This document shows, piece after piece, positions 48,111 to 60,530 of a stretch of 64,000 nucleotides of DNA. The stretch is from Tyto alba (taxonomy: Eukaryota; Chordata; Aves; Strigiformes; Tytonidae). Within the stretch, counting starts at the first letter, position 1, and each line of letters begins with the position of its first letter. The stretch lies in NCBI RefSeq assembly GCF_018691265.1, contig NW_024881313.1:3960501-4024500 (forward strand), in the 5' to 3' direction. The position numbers were made by a program, and so were the translations under genes. Under the pieces are notes generated by a model. It was not told the origin of the DNA and made no database searches. It saw nothing but the letters and a program-made list of their open reading frames with translations.

Positions 48111-50049
48111 CTTTGTACAATTCACTAGTTTCATAATAAGCTTAGGTGTTAGGCTGTTTGACAGAAACTTACTTTGGCCTGACCTATGTAATTTGTGCAA
48201 GTGATTCTCAGGGGACCACACAGTTTGAGTTTTCCTTTTATGTTCCAGAGCCAAAAAAATTTCCAAAATTGCTTTAATGAGTTTGGGAATATGGGACTTG
48301 GGCAAAAGGGAATTATTGGTATTTATTAAAATGGCAAAGAAGCTTCCTTGCTGTCCCCAGTTTCACCTTTAATGCTGCTCACTTTGGGGGTCTGCATATG
48401 CGTTACACTTAGCTAGAGGAAAAAAAAATCCTCAGTACTTCAGGTATTTTTCCTTGCTACACTCCCACTAGCGTGTTCCAAAGTGTGTTTTTGCAAAGAG
48501 GTGCAGAGCAGTCAGAGGAACCTTGTGCTTTAAGGTTGACCCTCTTTTGTCAAAAAGTCTGCGCTGCTCCTGCACACCAGATTCCCATCGGGGGAAGCTG
48601 ACATGGGCCAGTATTCATGGATACTTCTATTGCTTCCACATTGAATACAGGCCATCGATAAGCACGTGCTCTGCGCACTCACTCACACAGAGCTCAGGGG
48701 ACATGTATGGCACAGAACCGTACAGGCTGAGATACTCAATTTCTCCAAGACATTTCTTCTCCTTCCAAGGACAACACAGTCCCTTTTGTTGTTGCTCTCT
48801 ATCCTGCAGCAAAGAAAGTCAGTGAGAGTTTATAATTGTTATTTCTAATGTTGGACACGTTGACTCTGCTCCTCTCTTTCTAAATGCTGAGGAGGTGCTG
48901 CCTGCAGCCTGTTAGCCAATATTGCTGACTGACGGATTTTAATTCCTTGGCACCTGTGTTGCTAAATAAATAGGGTTGTTGGGCAAACAGCCCACAAATA
49001 AAGGACAGATAAGATAGAGAACTGGCAAGTGCTCGACCTCACCAAAAATCTGGCCATCGTGGTTTTTTTTCCCAAATTTAAGAATTTTCACTGTGTTCCA
49101 GCAGGAGTCTGCTGTTGGACATGATGGGGTCTCAGTCAGCATTTGTGCACTATCTCTTTGGGCGTACATGGCCTGGATGGATAGCATTACAGTGGCTTAG
49201 TAAAATACCACGTGTTGGCCAAGCTGCTGTAACTGACCACGTTGGCTCCCCTCCCTCTGCACGGTCGTGCTAACACCGTGAGTCATCCTTAGTAACATTT
49301 AAACAGATGGGCGGTACCCTGCTAAGCCGTGGTGACTCGATCATGTTCCATCATATGACTCTACCCAATGATTAAAGATAACTCCACTAATGTAATCAAA
49401 TATCTATGATATATACTTTGCTATGTGCCTTCTTGATTAATACCAAATATTATGTCTGCTATGATGCAACATCTATCTGACCCAGTTTTCTAGATTGTCT
49501 GATGACTAAACACTACATTCATCTATTAAAAGCCTAGGCTTCCCTTAACCCGTAGACTTCAAGGGCGGTTTCTGCAGATGACAATTTGCTGCTGAGGTCT
49601 CATGAGATTGGGTTCATACTGACCTAGACCCTTCAGAGTTACATGCAGGAGGACTGATGCTAATCAAAGTACTGCTGCAGGATGTTTCTATTATGGTATA
49701 ATACTCTGGGTCAGTGGGTCTTACCATGACCTCTCTCCTGCTCCTTACTCGCCTACACATAGCATTCATGTAAGGTCAGCAAGAATACCTACACCACAAC
49801 CCGCTTTGTTCTACTTCAGTTAGCTCTGGTGTGGAAAAAGAAAAGCCGTTAAGTATACGGGGTTGCGCTGGAGAAAAGGAACTCACCTCTTGACTTTCTA
49901 TGGCCTCCAGACCCAGCCAGCTCACACAGGAGCAGCCCGCAGGTGGTTGGTTGGGCTGTGGCAGTTGCCCATGTTGGGTCAGCACTGGATCAGGGATTTC
50001 TGCACCACGTCCAGTTACACAACACAGACTTGCCCAAACTGTCATCATT

Positions 50050-50100
50050 TTTATATATATGCATGTATATATGTGTATGTACATACATATATATATATTT
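50050..50100. repeat. TA/TG-rich compound repeat with self-complementary blocks
   Basis: Successive tatatat, gcatgtatatatgtgtatgt and acatacatatatatatat blocks form an alternating purine-pyrimidine tract whose halves can pair with each other. Confidence 0.85.
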
Positions 50101-50639
50101 ATTACAACAGTGCCTAGAAACCTCAGTTTAAAAACTGTGGGTGAGGTCCTGCCCCAGAAAGCTTAAAGACCAAGGATAAAATGAAGGAGAGCAAGTGGAA
50201 GCAATAGGGAGACACAGGTGAATAAGGCAGCAGTGATACCATTATGATCAATGTAATGAGGAGCAATCACTATAGCTTTCTTCATTTGTGGCCCATTATT
50301 TGAGGTGCTCCCTCCCTGCAAAAAAGTCGGGCAGTTCTAGCTAGTTTCAATTTATTCATCTGTCACTCAGAGAAGGAAGAGTAAAAAAAACAAACACAAA
50401 AGAAAGCAACAACAAAGCATCAGACAAGTACTTGGAATACCTCACACAGTAGTTGTAGGGACCTCACCTGACCTGCCATATCCATGTTTAACGACGTTTT
50501 AATCACAGCATCACCAAAGAGCCAAGCTTTCCAAGAAGTAGGAGGTTTGTGTCACCAGGTTTTTCAGACAGCCAAAGTATTTTCAGAGGAAAAGAAAACT
50601 GGCACCTAAAATTAATGGCTCCCTGCCAACCTAGTAAAG

Positions 50640-50830
50640 ATCCTTGTTTGTATTTCTCAGACAATTCAGACATCTGCATGATGTGGGTAGATTATTATTA
50701 TCAGTAGCAGACATTTATACTGTGGTGGTGCCCAAAGGTCCCAGTCGGGACCGGGACCCCATTGAGCCTGGCACTGTACAAACACAGATAAGAGACAATT
50801 CTTGCACAGTGTGTTTACAATGTAGAGACA
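50640..50830 (+). repeat. Well-preserved ancient amniote interspersed repeat
   Basis: The core tggtggtgcccaaaggtccc, then agtcgggaccgggacccca, then gcactgtacaaacacagata, then a piece ending gtgtttacaatgtagagac, closely follows an old amniote repeat ('…tagcgcctaggagccccagtc…ggaccccattgtgctaggcgctgtacaaacacag…caaagagcttacaatcta'). It is one of the least decayed repeats in the window. I recall the consensus but not its database name with certainty. Confidence 0.65.
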
Positions 50831-51545
50831 CAAAACAGATGAAAAGTAGAAGAGGGAGACAGAACACAGAAGCAAATAAATATGCTAAAGAGTTGGAGAC
50901 AGTTTAGTGGCACTCCTCTGGTTGTTTTTTTGTTTCTTTCTATGTTTTTTACTTAACTCTTATACTCAGAAATGACAGGACCAGGGAAGTTTGCAAGAGG
51001 AAGGGAGTAATTAAGATTGAGACATAGGAAGGGCTATACTCTAGAGAGGGAAAATTGTGGCTTATAACTTAGAGGATTTGGGGAGCATCCAGACGAAGCT
51101 ATGCTTTCTGTAGAGATTTTTAAACAGAGTGTGCATATATTTTCGATATATGTGTTACATTAAGGTATTTTACCACTGTTGGACAAAAACAGATTTCAGC
51201 CTGGGAAAGAGAAACTAGCTGATGGTAAAGACACTGGCAAAGTGAAAGTGATGCTTGACACTGTAATGAGAAACTGGAGGACTGAGATAAGATAAGGCTA
51301 AGCTGCGAAAAGTCTTAAAGACAAGAAGCTTGATTCAGAAGTGAAGGGAAAGCCCATGTAAGTGTTTGAGAAGACCTGGCACAATTAAGATAACAAGCTA
51401 TACATTGGCACAGAGGTAGAAGGGATTCAGCAACAAGTATCATAAAAGGAACAAGATGCAGCATACAGATATGAAATGATAGGACAAAGTCAAAATCAAG
51501 CAAAGAGATGTTACTTCTCAATTCACATATCCCTCGTCACGGGAG
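50831..51545 (+). repeat. Possible continuation: old LINE-like 3' tail
   Basis: Directly after the preceding repeat, a purine-rich stretch includes aaaagtcttaaagacaagaa, gcttgattcagaagtgaagg and gaaagcccatgtaagtgt. These resemble the tail of an old CR1/L3-type element that often follows that core. There is no coding capacity. The end point is a guess based on where purine richness fades. Confidence 0.35.
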
Positions 51546-53110
51546 AAGCTGTTCACTGAGAACAAAGCAACTCCATCAGAAACGCGTTTTTGCTCACTGG
51601 ATCTAATTCACAGGGACAGAACACCTAGCTGAAGGGAAAGAATAAGGAAAAAAAGATAATAAAGGACAGGGAATGGATATATATGCAGTAAAATACTATG
51701 TGGAAAATGCCTCCAAAATCTGTTAAGAATTCTGTACTTTTCACCCAAGCTTGTAGGAGAAAAGCCCCACAAATCAGCAGACCCACTGCTGTGATGTATT
51801 TAGAGGGGCAAACTCTATTTAAAGATTTAGTCAATGATAAATCTTCCCTTTAGAAACTCCAATTGTGCTAATGCCACCTATATTTCCTGAACACATGTTT
51901 AAGGAACCTCTGCAAATTCAACATAAGTACAAGGACCAGCAGGTCCTTGGAAGCCTCACAGAACCCATTAGCATTTGCCTTTTGGCTCTTACATGTCTTA
52001 GAAACTGCTGGTTTCAATCTTCCCTTCCCTCTAAATATTTCACTGGGTCTTATTGCCTGACCCATTACAAGAAAAATAAGAAAAGCTAGAATGGTTTCTA
52101 AGACTATAACCTCCTCGGAGAAGTTTATGTTCTGCATAGTGTTATGCACACAGCTGGAACTCACAAATGATACGTGGAGGATAATGGCATAGTTAAAGCA
52201 AAACAAGGAAACACTGCAAAAGGTAGGTTCAAGGTATTATAAAGAACCAGCTCATATAAAAACACATTATTGTAATGAAATAAAAAAAGTGGGATAAAAA
52301 CAAAAGAACTGCAGCATAAACATGATTTGATCATAAAAGCAAGGAATGATGTCAAACTGATTCCACTGTCATCATGGTCTCCCAGCTCAGGGAGGACCAA
52401 GCTTAATTCTTCAAGAAAACAAATGATTTTGCATCACCACAAATAAAGGTGTATCAGTTTTCATTGAAGAAAAAGGGTAGCAATTATATACAAACGTATC
52501 AAATGGCAGCTGACTTAAAACCAGGAATAATAACAGCAATAAAGTTTACACAAACACTTTCTAATATGTGCATTCTTTTTAAGGGTCGGGCTTAAGACTC
52601 CACCCTGGCAAGCAAATTCAAGAAAATTTGAAAATTTAAGCCTCATTGAGGAAAAATGTCACCAGGTTAAACAGCCTGAAAGAAACCTAACCCCATCATC
52701 CAGACAAAAGTGACAACTGAACACCAAGTAACTCTTCTGCCAGGTTTGTGCAAGCCAAAGGTGCTGGAGCCTTCATTTGCTCAAGTGACTCCATTCCCAA
52801 ACGTGTTACAGCAGTGCAAATGGGGTTTAATTGGCCTTCATAACTTTGCATTTGAAAAGAATACGACTTTGCAAAAAGGATGGAGAAAAAGCTCCTTTTA
52901 CTCCTAAAGGGCTGAGAGGGTATTTGGAAAGCTCTCCATGAGTACCTACTATATACTGGAAATGTGGTAAAACCAATTTCTCAAAATTTATTTACCCTTA
53001 TTATTTGGATCAGTGCAAATTAATAGAAACATTAAGATAAAAGAGCTTTGTGAACCCTGTTTTATAGTAAAAATGAAAAAAAAAATCTTTTTGAAGTGAT
53101 TTATTTTTCC

Positions 53111-53141
53111 TTTTTTTTTGTTCTTTTTTTTTTTTTTTTTT
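53111..53141. repeat. T-rich tract
   Basis: T9 G TT C followed by T18. Candidate reversed retroposon tail, body not recognised. Confidence 0.95.
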
Positions 53142-56100
53142 AATTTCCCAAACAAAGCAGAAGTTTGTCTCTGAAAATAAGACGGTGAATTACAGCAAAG
53201 TCATGAAAACAAAGAACCAACAGTTTCTCCAGTGCAGGCTTGTTACCATGAGCTAATAATTCCAGACTTTAAGCAAGCTGAGCCTCTTTTTTAATAACTG
53301 CATGCCTCTAGGCAAAGTATTTCTACTAAAAATTATTGAGGCATGGAACAAGGCAAGGTGTGTGAGCTAATGTTGGATTGTTCAGTTACTAAACCAACTC
53401 CTATAGCAATGAGCCTGCTCTGAACTGACAGATTATTTCTCTGTATACACTTGTATAAACACACTGCTTAAGGTCGAAATCTGTGTAAGCTTTCTTTTCA
53501 ATTAAAATGTCAAAGATGACAGCACATGTTTTCACTGTCCTCCACAGGATGATGGATGCCGCGGCAGCAGTTTCATGCCCCTGTGTTTCAGAGATGTTTG
53601 CCTGCCTGGGTGTTTAAGAAAGATGTACTTTGCCGATCTTCTCATACGCCTGCAGGCAGACGGGACTGCTACGGAGACCTTATGCTTTGGATGGCTTAAC
53701 ATCTCCTGACTTTTTCTTCCTCAATGTGCCCCCACTTGCCCCTACATTTAATGTTGTAAAAGTTAGAGCGGGAAGGTTGTCGTGCCCAAAGAGGTTGGGA
53801 AAAGTGTCCTGAATTAAAACACCAGTTTGCTGCTGAACTGACAGGCCTTAAACCCCAGGCTGGTTTCTAATCATGACCAATTCACTTCAGACACCTAACT
53901 CAGGTCCCCACAGAAACACAGCTGTTGTGGGTAGTCAACAGAAAGACACAGTGCACCCCAAACGCAGCTTCCAGCAAGTTTTCAAAAATAAAACCGAATG
54001 AATCTAAATGTTTACATTTCTTCAGCTCCATATCCATGAAAATGAATAGAGCTTTATCCATCAGCTTCTCATTCATTTTCATCAGTCCAGAGCTTGTACA
54101 AAGCCAGACAGTGGCTGCAAATGTCACTGGATCTCAAGACCAGGAGTCAATACAACTCATAGCACATGGAGCCATAACACTACAGTTGGACCTGGAGCAT
54201 CAATTTGGTCACAATTTTGCTAGAAAAAGATTGACTAATGAAAATAGTCCCAGTGAGAGAAAACCACTCCAGCCTCTGCCACTGGCAGATTCAGTCTCTC
54301 TAATGCTGGCAAGACTAAACTGTGCTGTATGCTCTATGGAAAGCAGAGCTTGCCCACAGTCACTAGTGAGGAAAACAAGTAGGTATAATACCTGCGAGAT
54401 GATTTATTTACTGAGATTTAAATTCTACCCTTAACACCAAAAATACTCTAACATAGACTGTAGAAATCTTTAAGAAAGGAGTTATATAAGAAAATACAAA
54501 CATGATTTCTTAAACACAATAGGAAATAAGTAAAATAGAAAATTAGAGCTTGGAAAAGTCTCAGATGACATGTGACATCAGCGGCAGACCAAAATCCAGA
54601 TCTTAATCCTATCCTTTAACAAGAGTACCGTAGAGATACTCTGTGCTTTTTAATGCTTTTTGCTTCGCTAGCACTTCTGCCATCAGCACACACTCCCGCA
54701 GTGCCAAGCTCTCTTACAGCCCAGAGAAAAGTTAGCACTCGTGCGTGGCCCACCACAGTCACAGCACCAAATGTGCTCAGTGTCTCAAAGCTGCTGGTTG
54801 TTTCAGTGGGTGGCAGCGGGGGAGGAGGGAGAGGAGTACATGCTGGAGGGTGTAGTCTCAATTATCTGTTTAGCAAGTCACCTCCAGGTGTAAAAATATC
54901 TTAGAGCTGCCAAATAGCTATGTATCTTCAGTGACCCTCTTCCCACCCCCAACCCACTTCACTGATTCCTTTCAAATCATAAAGATCAAATTATGCCATT
55001 TCCTGGGAGGAACCTTAGCATCGGCTTCATCTCTTAAACATGCTAAAAATCCTGTCACACAAATGATGAAAAACACAGGGGCAGAGGTGAATCTCAAGGC
55101 AGAAAGAACAAAGTCGTGGCGAACTGCTGCTGCTGTACTTCAACAGAGATCAGCTCCGAGCCAGCGTTATCTTGTTATTTAAAGAGCTCACGTTGCCTTC
55201 TCTGCCTGCATCTCAATGGGATTTACCACCGATTGAGAGCATCAGTCGAGCAAACAGGAATCCCAAACTCATCTACAGCATTTTTGACATAGCTAAGGCA
55301 AATTTCACTGAAGGGTAGAAATCACGGTAGCTGCTATTTACTAATAAAGTCCCTCAGAACAGTCCCCCTGAACGGTGTGCTCCCAAAATGCTCCACGGCA
55401 ATGACAGAAGCTCTACAGGTAGCGGCTGCTGGAGGTTTCACTGACACTTAGATGCTGCCAGCAAAGATTTCCAGCAGCGGGCAAGGGGAAGCAGTGATAG
55501 CTAATAAAACCCATTGTCCACTCTCATGCAACCACAGATACGTGGGAAAATTTCTCTCCCTACGCATGCATGCACACTAAGAGAGGCAGCAAAAAAGAGC
55601 AGGCATTGAAAAAAGGTTATTTTATTCTTGGAACAAAGTGTATATTGTCATCAGAATTTGCAGTCACTATCTGTGCCCACTCCCTCCCTTTTTAAGTATT
55701 GGTTCGAGCATGAACCTGCAGCTAATTTTGAGGTTGGAGTTCATTTGTTTTCACATCAATGCAATTAATTTCCACTGGAAAATGCATCTCAGGCATTCAA
55801 TCAAAATAGGCCTAAAATAATTCTGAAAAGCTCATCTGTCTCCAATCTATATAATGTTTTAAAAATTGGATGCATGCCCTGCAATAACATTGCACTTCAC
55901 AAAGCTTAAAGCTCTAAACTTGAGGGTATCAGTTACACTGAAACTGTAGTAAATTAAAACATCCAGTTTCTGGTTTGCATTGATTTATAAATATCGACAA
56001 AACTACTATTGCAGTCATTGCCACTTTGGGTGCTCCGAGTTGAATTTTCAACAGTTGAGGGTTATTTTCATTCTTATTGTGGATACAGTAGACTTTCAAG

Positions 56101-56883
56101 TTATAGATCAAATTCCAGATAATATGTAAATCTTAAATCTTAGTTTTAAAAATACGCATACAAACCAGCCAATACTTAAAAGCAGCAAGCCTAAGTGGTC
56201 AGTAACGTCAGATACCAAGCACATTTTTTTTAGATTCTCCAGCTTAAAGCAGAGAGGATACTTACTATTACAAAATGTTTTAATAGAAGCAAGTGGAAAT
56301 GGCATAAAATATGAAAAGGCAAATATCTCTAGCTTTTTTAACAGGAATTTGCTGTTCTCTTTTGAATCGTTCTTTGGAATGAGAGAATCAGAAGTGTATT
56401 CAAAACTTCTAAATAACCCTGCACCAGTGACCTTCAAAATGTGCTTAAGAGCAAAATATGACTGAGGAAATATAAATATGAAAAATAGAGAGAGTTCATG
56501 AGCTGTACCCCAGTTAACACAATAATTTGAGAAAACAATAAGAAACCCATGAACATATCAACAGCTATAGAGCCAATTCTCAATGGTGTACAGCACTCAG
56601 CTTTGCCAGAGACAATGGATTTAAACCAACTGGGAATCTCACTCATATGTACGCATGCACGCACACTCCATAAACACACAGTATATAACAGGCATTACCT
56701 CTAGTTGCAAAACAAGCTTTGACATTGATCTATGTCTTACGCTTCAAAAGCCAACAAAAATCCCCACCTTACACCTTGACATCTGTGGACTACTACCAAG
56801 TAATTTCTCCTGACCCCTGGTGGTGATTAGCTTATGAAGTGAAGCAGGAGGATCACCACAGTACTCACAGCTTTGCTCTTGAA

Positions 56884-56946
56884 AGCACTGGCCAAATTCT
56901 ACCCTTGCTGCTCTTTTTGATACTGTCACTGAAGCCAATATGCTGA
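56884..56946. repeat. Probable degraded ancient amniote repeat
   Basis: The motifs tggccaaattctacccttg and cactgaagccaat, about 35 bp apart, resemble the 'ggccaaattct … ttgaagtcaat' pattern. It lies about 110 bp left of the similar piece at 57059. Confidence 0.35.
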
Positions 56947-57058
56947 TCTGCAACGCAGCTTTCCGCTATCCTTTGCATTCATCGTATTTTCCCTGTGCAG
57001 CACGTACAGTAAAGTTGAGAAAGACAAGAAGTTGATCCTACTGTAGCAGATGTTCTTT

Positions 57059-57131
57059 TGGGCATGATGCTCTTGCCATTGAAGTTCACAGGAGTGCTGC
57101 TAATACATTCATTTAGAACAGAATCAGACCC
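57059..57131. repeat. Degraded ancient amniote repeat
   Basis: It contains gatgctcttgccattgaagt and ends agaacagaatcagaccc. Both match the usual inner and terminal motifs of the same old element class as 34462-34547. It is strongly diverged, so the ends are approximate. Confidence 0.5.
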
Positions 57132-58203
57132 ATAAAAATATATGACACCTATGTAGATATATTCCTAAATTATACCCTGAAATGCAGTAGTGTTAATGAT
57201 ACACTACACACTAAGAAAAAAAAAAATATTTTACATCTCTACCTTCCAATTTGTACTGATGTTTCTGGTTTAGTGTTTCACAGCTGTTTAGGGTTTTTTT
57301 AATTTTACTTTTGTCTTAACAGACATGTTGTTCCTCCTAAGGAGGAAACATTCTCCCAAACCAGAACGTTGTGTTGAATATTAAGACAGCATCCACTGCA
57401 CCAATTTAGAGTAAAGGGCTTAATGGTCAGTAGGCAGTCATGCAAAAGTTCAGGTCATCCTATCAACTTCCAAGAATCTGCAGTCTGAACTAACACACTG
57501 TTAATTTGGGGGCGGGGAGGGTGTTTCTGATTATTTTTTAAATGTCTTTAACATGAACTGTAAGTGTTCACACATACTCCACGAATAGTTTTGGTTTGCA
57601 CTGTTTCTTTTGTTCTTCACTTTCCCTTTGAGAACTGCCACTGAAACAGTGCTTTCTGCCACGCCAGGGGAAGCAATACAGCAGCATTACAATCAGCAGA
57701 GTCAGAAACTGAATTAGGTGAATTGTGAAACTCTGAGGGTATTGGATAACTTTAAGGTTTTGCACCTCACAGTTATCAGTACTACAATTCAGCAAGGAGG
57801 AATCATCTTTGCATAAAACAGTTTAAAAAGACTGGGCTGACCAGGCTAGAAGGACCTCTCTGGCTGCATTTGCATGGTTGAAGTATTCCCGCTCATCTAG
57901 ACACAGCCCAAGCCCACAGCAGGCACGCAGGTCTGAAAACAGCCCTTCCAGGAACACAAGAGTTGCTTCAACTCACACTGACTGCCCTGCCCGATGCCGC
58001 AAAACCGCTTTTCAGTGAAGTACCACTATAGCCACTGGAATCAACGGCAGCATTTGCATTAAGAGTTTCCAGATTTAAACTGTGGGAACGGGTACCCTGG
58101 AGTTGTTAGTGGAAGGCCTCTGACAATGTAATTTGTTTCTCCTGCTGGCCTGACAAAGTCAGAGCATGCTGACATTCAAGAAACATTAGTTAGTTTCGTG
58201 GGA

Positions 58204-58231
58204 TTTTTTTCTTTTCTTTCCTTTTTTTTTT
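58204..58231. repeat. T-rich pyrimidine tract
   Basis: T runs broken by single C residues, then taaactg. Confidence 0.9.
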
Positions 58232-59846
58232 AAACTGTTTGCTTGGAGTTGTTGGGAGGGCAAAGGCAAAGGACTGTGAGCTTAGGAAGGGGAAGAGGCA
58301 GATCAAGGAGAATGGGAAGGAGAAGATGTGCCCTTTTCTGGATGTTTCCTATAAAATAAGCACAGTGTTTGTCACACATACAGTGAGACACGCTGATACA
58401 GTGCAGGTGAACATGTGAAAAAATGTTAACTTTACCTAAACAACAAAGTGGCAGCCCCATTCACTTTACAATAACATCAGATCTATTTGATTTGGCCCAC
58501 AGGGAGCCAGACATTTGACTGATCTGGTTAAAATATATCGTCAGCCACATAAATAGGCCCGGTCAAATCCTGTTGCATCACCTGCATTTATTTTTTACGG
58601 TTAATATTTAGCAATGGAAGAAAGATACAGATCTGTGCTCTATACACTTGCCATCTCCAACAGTATGATCTCAGCTCAGAGAGCAGCAGGAATTTGCACA
58701 GCAGTGAGTATGGCTGATTTCCAGGGGTCGGAAGCCATGGCTTACTCACTCCACTCTGCAATTTCTGTTGTCGTTCTGTTTCTTTCTTTTTAATAGGAAA
58801 GGCAAATATGATCAATGTAAAGAATAGTGGCGAAGCCAGATTGCAGGTCAGCATGTTTTTAGGTTTTTTCCCCCCAGCCTCTCTATATGTGAAGCATGGA
58901 TTTAGTCCTGATGTTAGCCTACCAGATAACAAGTCCTTAAAATGGCTCATACATAAAATTTGATGAGAAACTGAATGTTTAGAAATAATGATTCAGATGA
59001 GTACCTTTTAGATCAACACAGAAATCTGTCTTTATCTCTCTCTATAGCAACAAACCATCTGAATCAACAACATTACATCTCATATAAATCTGGCCTGGTC
59101 TATGTAGGCTATGTAACAAAGGTAATCTGTGGCTGAAGAGAAGAAAATGCAGCAGTATATATGCAAGACACTTTGCATTTGGCAGACACATACAACCAGC
59201 TGTTTGTTCTTTAGCTTGTGGCTATATATCTACTGGGACATCCCCCACCCTTTTAAACCTTGCTTAGCTCCTGGTCTTATTTCCACTGTAGATTTAACAG
59301 TAACCCATGGATAAGCGTAGTGTTTGGAGTTTAAAGTTAAGTGTCATTTAGTATCATTTCTGACATCTCCATACATTATAATGAGCTTCTTTTTCACAGG
59401 GGACTTGGGATCTGATTTTAATTTGTGGTAGGGTTATGGTCACAATAAATGTCTATTTCAGATATTCATGAGAAGCCTCTAATACAAATGGAAATAGAAA
59501 GTGGCTGTTTTCTTGTAGTTTCAAAGCCATGTATGTAAAACACACTGCACAGATCTGTTCCACATGCAGACCCATTATCGATCCACCATTGAGCCCTGGC
59601 TCCTGCCCTGGCAGCAGGCACCCCCCGTGCCGAACAGTCTCGGCAGGTTTTATAGCTTGCATAGTGAAAGAACAGGTTATGAAATCATTAGCACCTCAGC
59701 TGAGGCTGCCACAGGGATGCCCCTCTGTGTTCATTGTGGAACATTTCTTTGGCAGCTGCATCCTAGAAGCATATTTGGATGTTTTTGCTTCAGTATCACC
59801 ACACAGAGCGGGAAGTAGATCAGTATTTTCATGTTCTGAATTTAAA

Positions 59847-59872
59847 GGGGAGGGGGGGGTGGGGGTGGGTGG
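59847..59872 (+). repeat. G-quadruplex motif
   Basis: G4 A G8 T G5 T G3 T G2 on the plus strand. Four or more G runs with one-base loops is a textbook strong quadruplex sequence. Confidence 0.9.
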
Positions 59873-60009
59873 AAGTCCCTCTGGCCCACCTTTAGGCTAA
59901 TTCTCCCCATTTACACATGCCTAATTCTAAGGCATGAAGACCTCTAGGAAGCCCAGATGTCTATAATCATACTCTCAGCTCTACACCACCAGCGCTGCCA
60001 AGGACCTGG

Positions 60010-60530
60010 GCCATGCCTAGGGAGGCTGGAAGAGACTTTGGCTTTGTCAAACACCCCCTGTTCCATCTCTCCTTGTCCCACGGGCAGTCACTGCTAGCAG
60101 TGCTTCACTGCTGCCCAAACGTGGCTGCAGGCTTCCCTCCCCTGGGCTGGAGTCCCGGGTTGGGGTACAACACACAGACCATTGGTACTTTCTCCTCCAT
60201 GAATGCAAGCTCAGGTGAGACTGTGCCAGTTCAAGGAGCTGAAGCTAAGCTTGCTTGTCCCCCCGTCGGAGAATCCATGTCCCCATCAGAAAGAAACAAA
60301 GTCCACTGCTGGTCACTAAGCAAAGCATCTAAGGCCCTTTGGAGGTTCCTTATTCCAACCTTGAGACCCTTCTTGCAAGATTCAGAAATATTGGTGAAGC
60401 TTGCCCTTGCAAATGAGCAGGGTAGCACAACCATGATATGGCTCGAGGACAGCTGGTGTCCCTCAATACCTAAGAATCTGAATCTAAGAAAAGGGAAAGC
60501 AGATGGGCAAGGGAACTAGATGGAGGCAGT
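60010..60530. other. GC-richer block with a 168-codon plus-strand frame
   Basis: An open frame at 60013-60519 antisense to CREB5, with no recognisable domain and no promoter context. Most likely chance. Confidence 0.25.

Noticed and set aside
60013..60519. 168-codon plus-strand frame
   Set aside because: No homology I recognise, no promoter or splice context; plausible chance opening.
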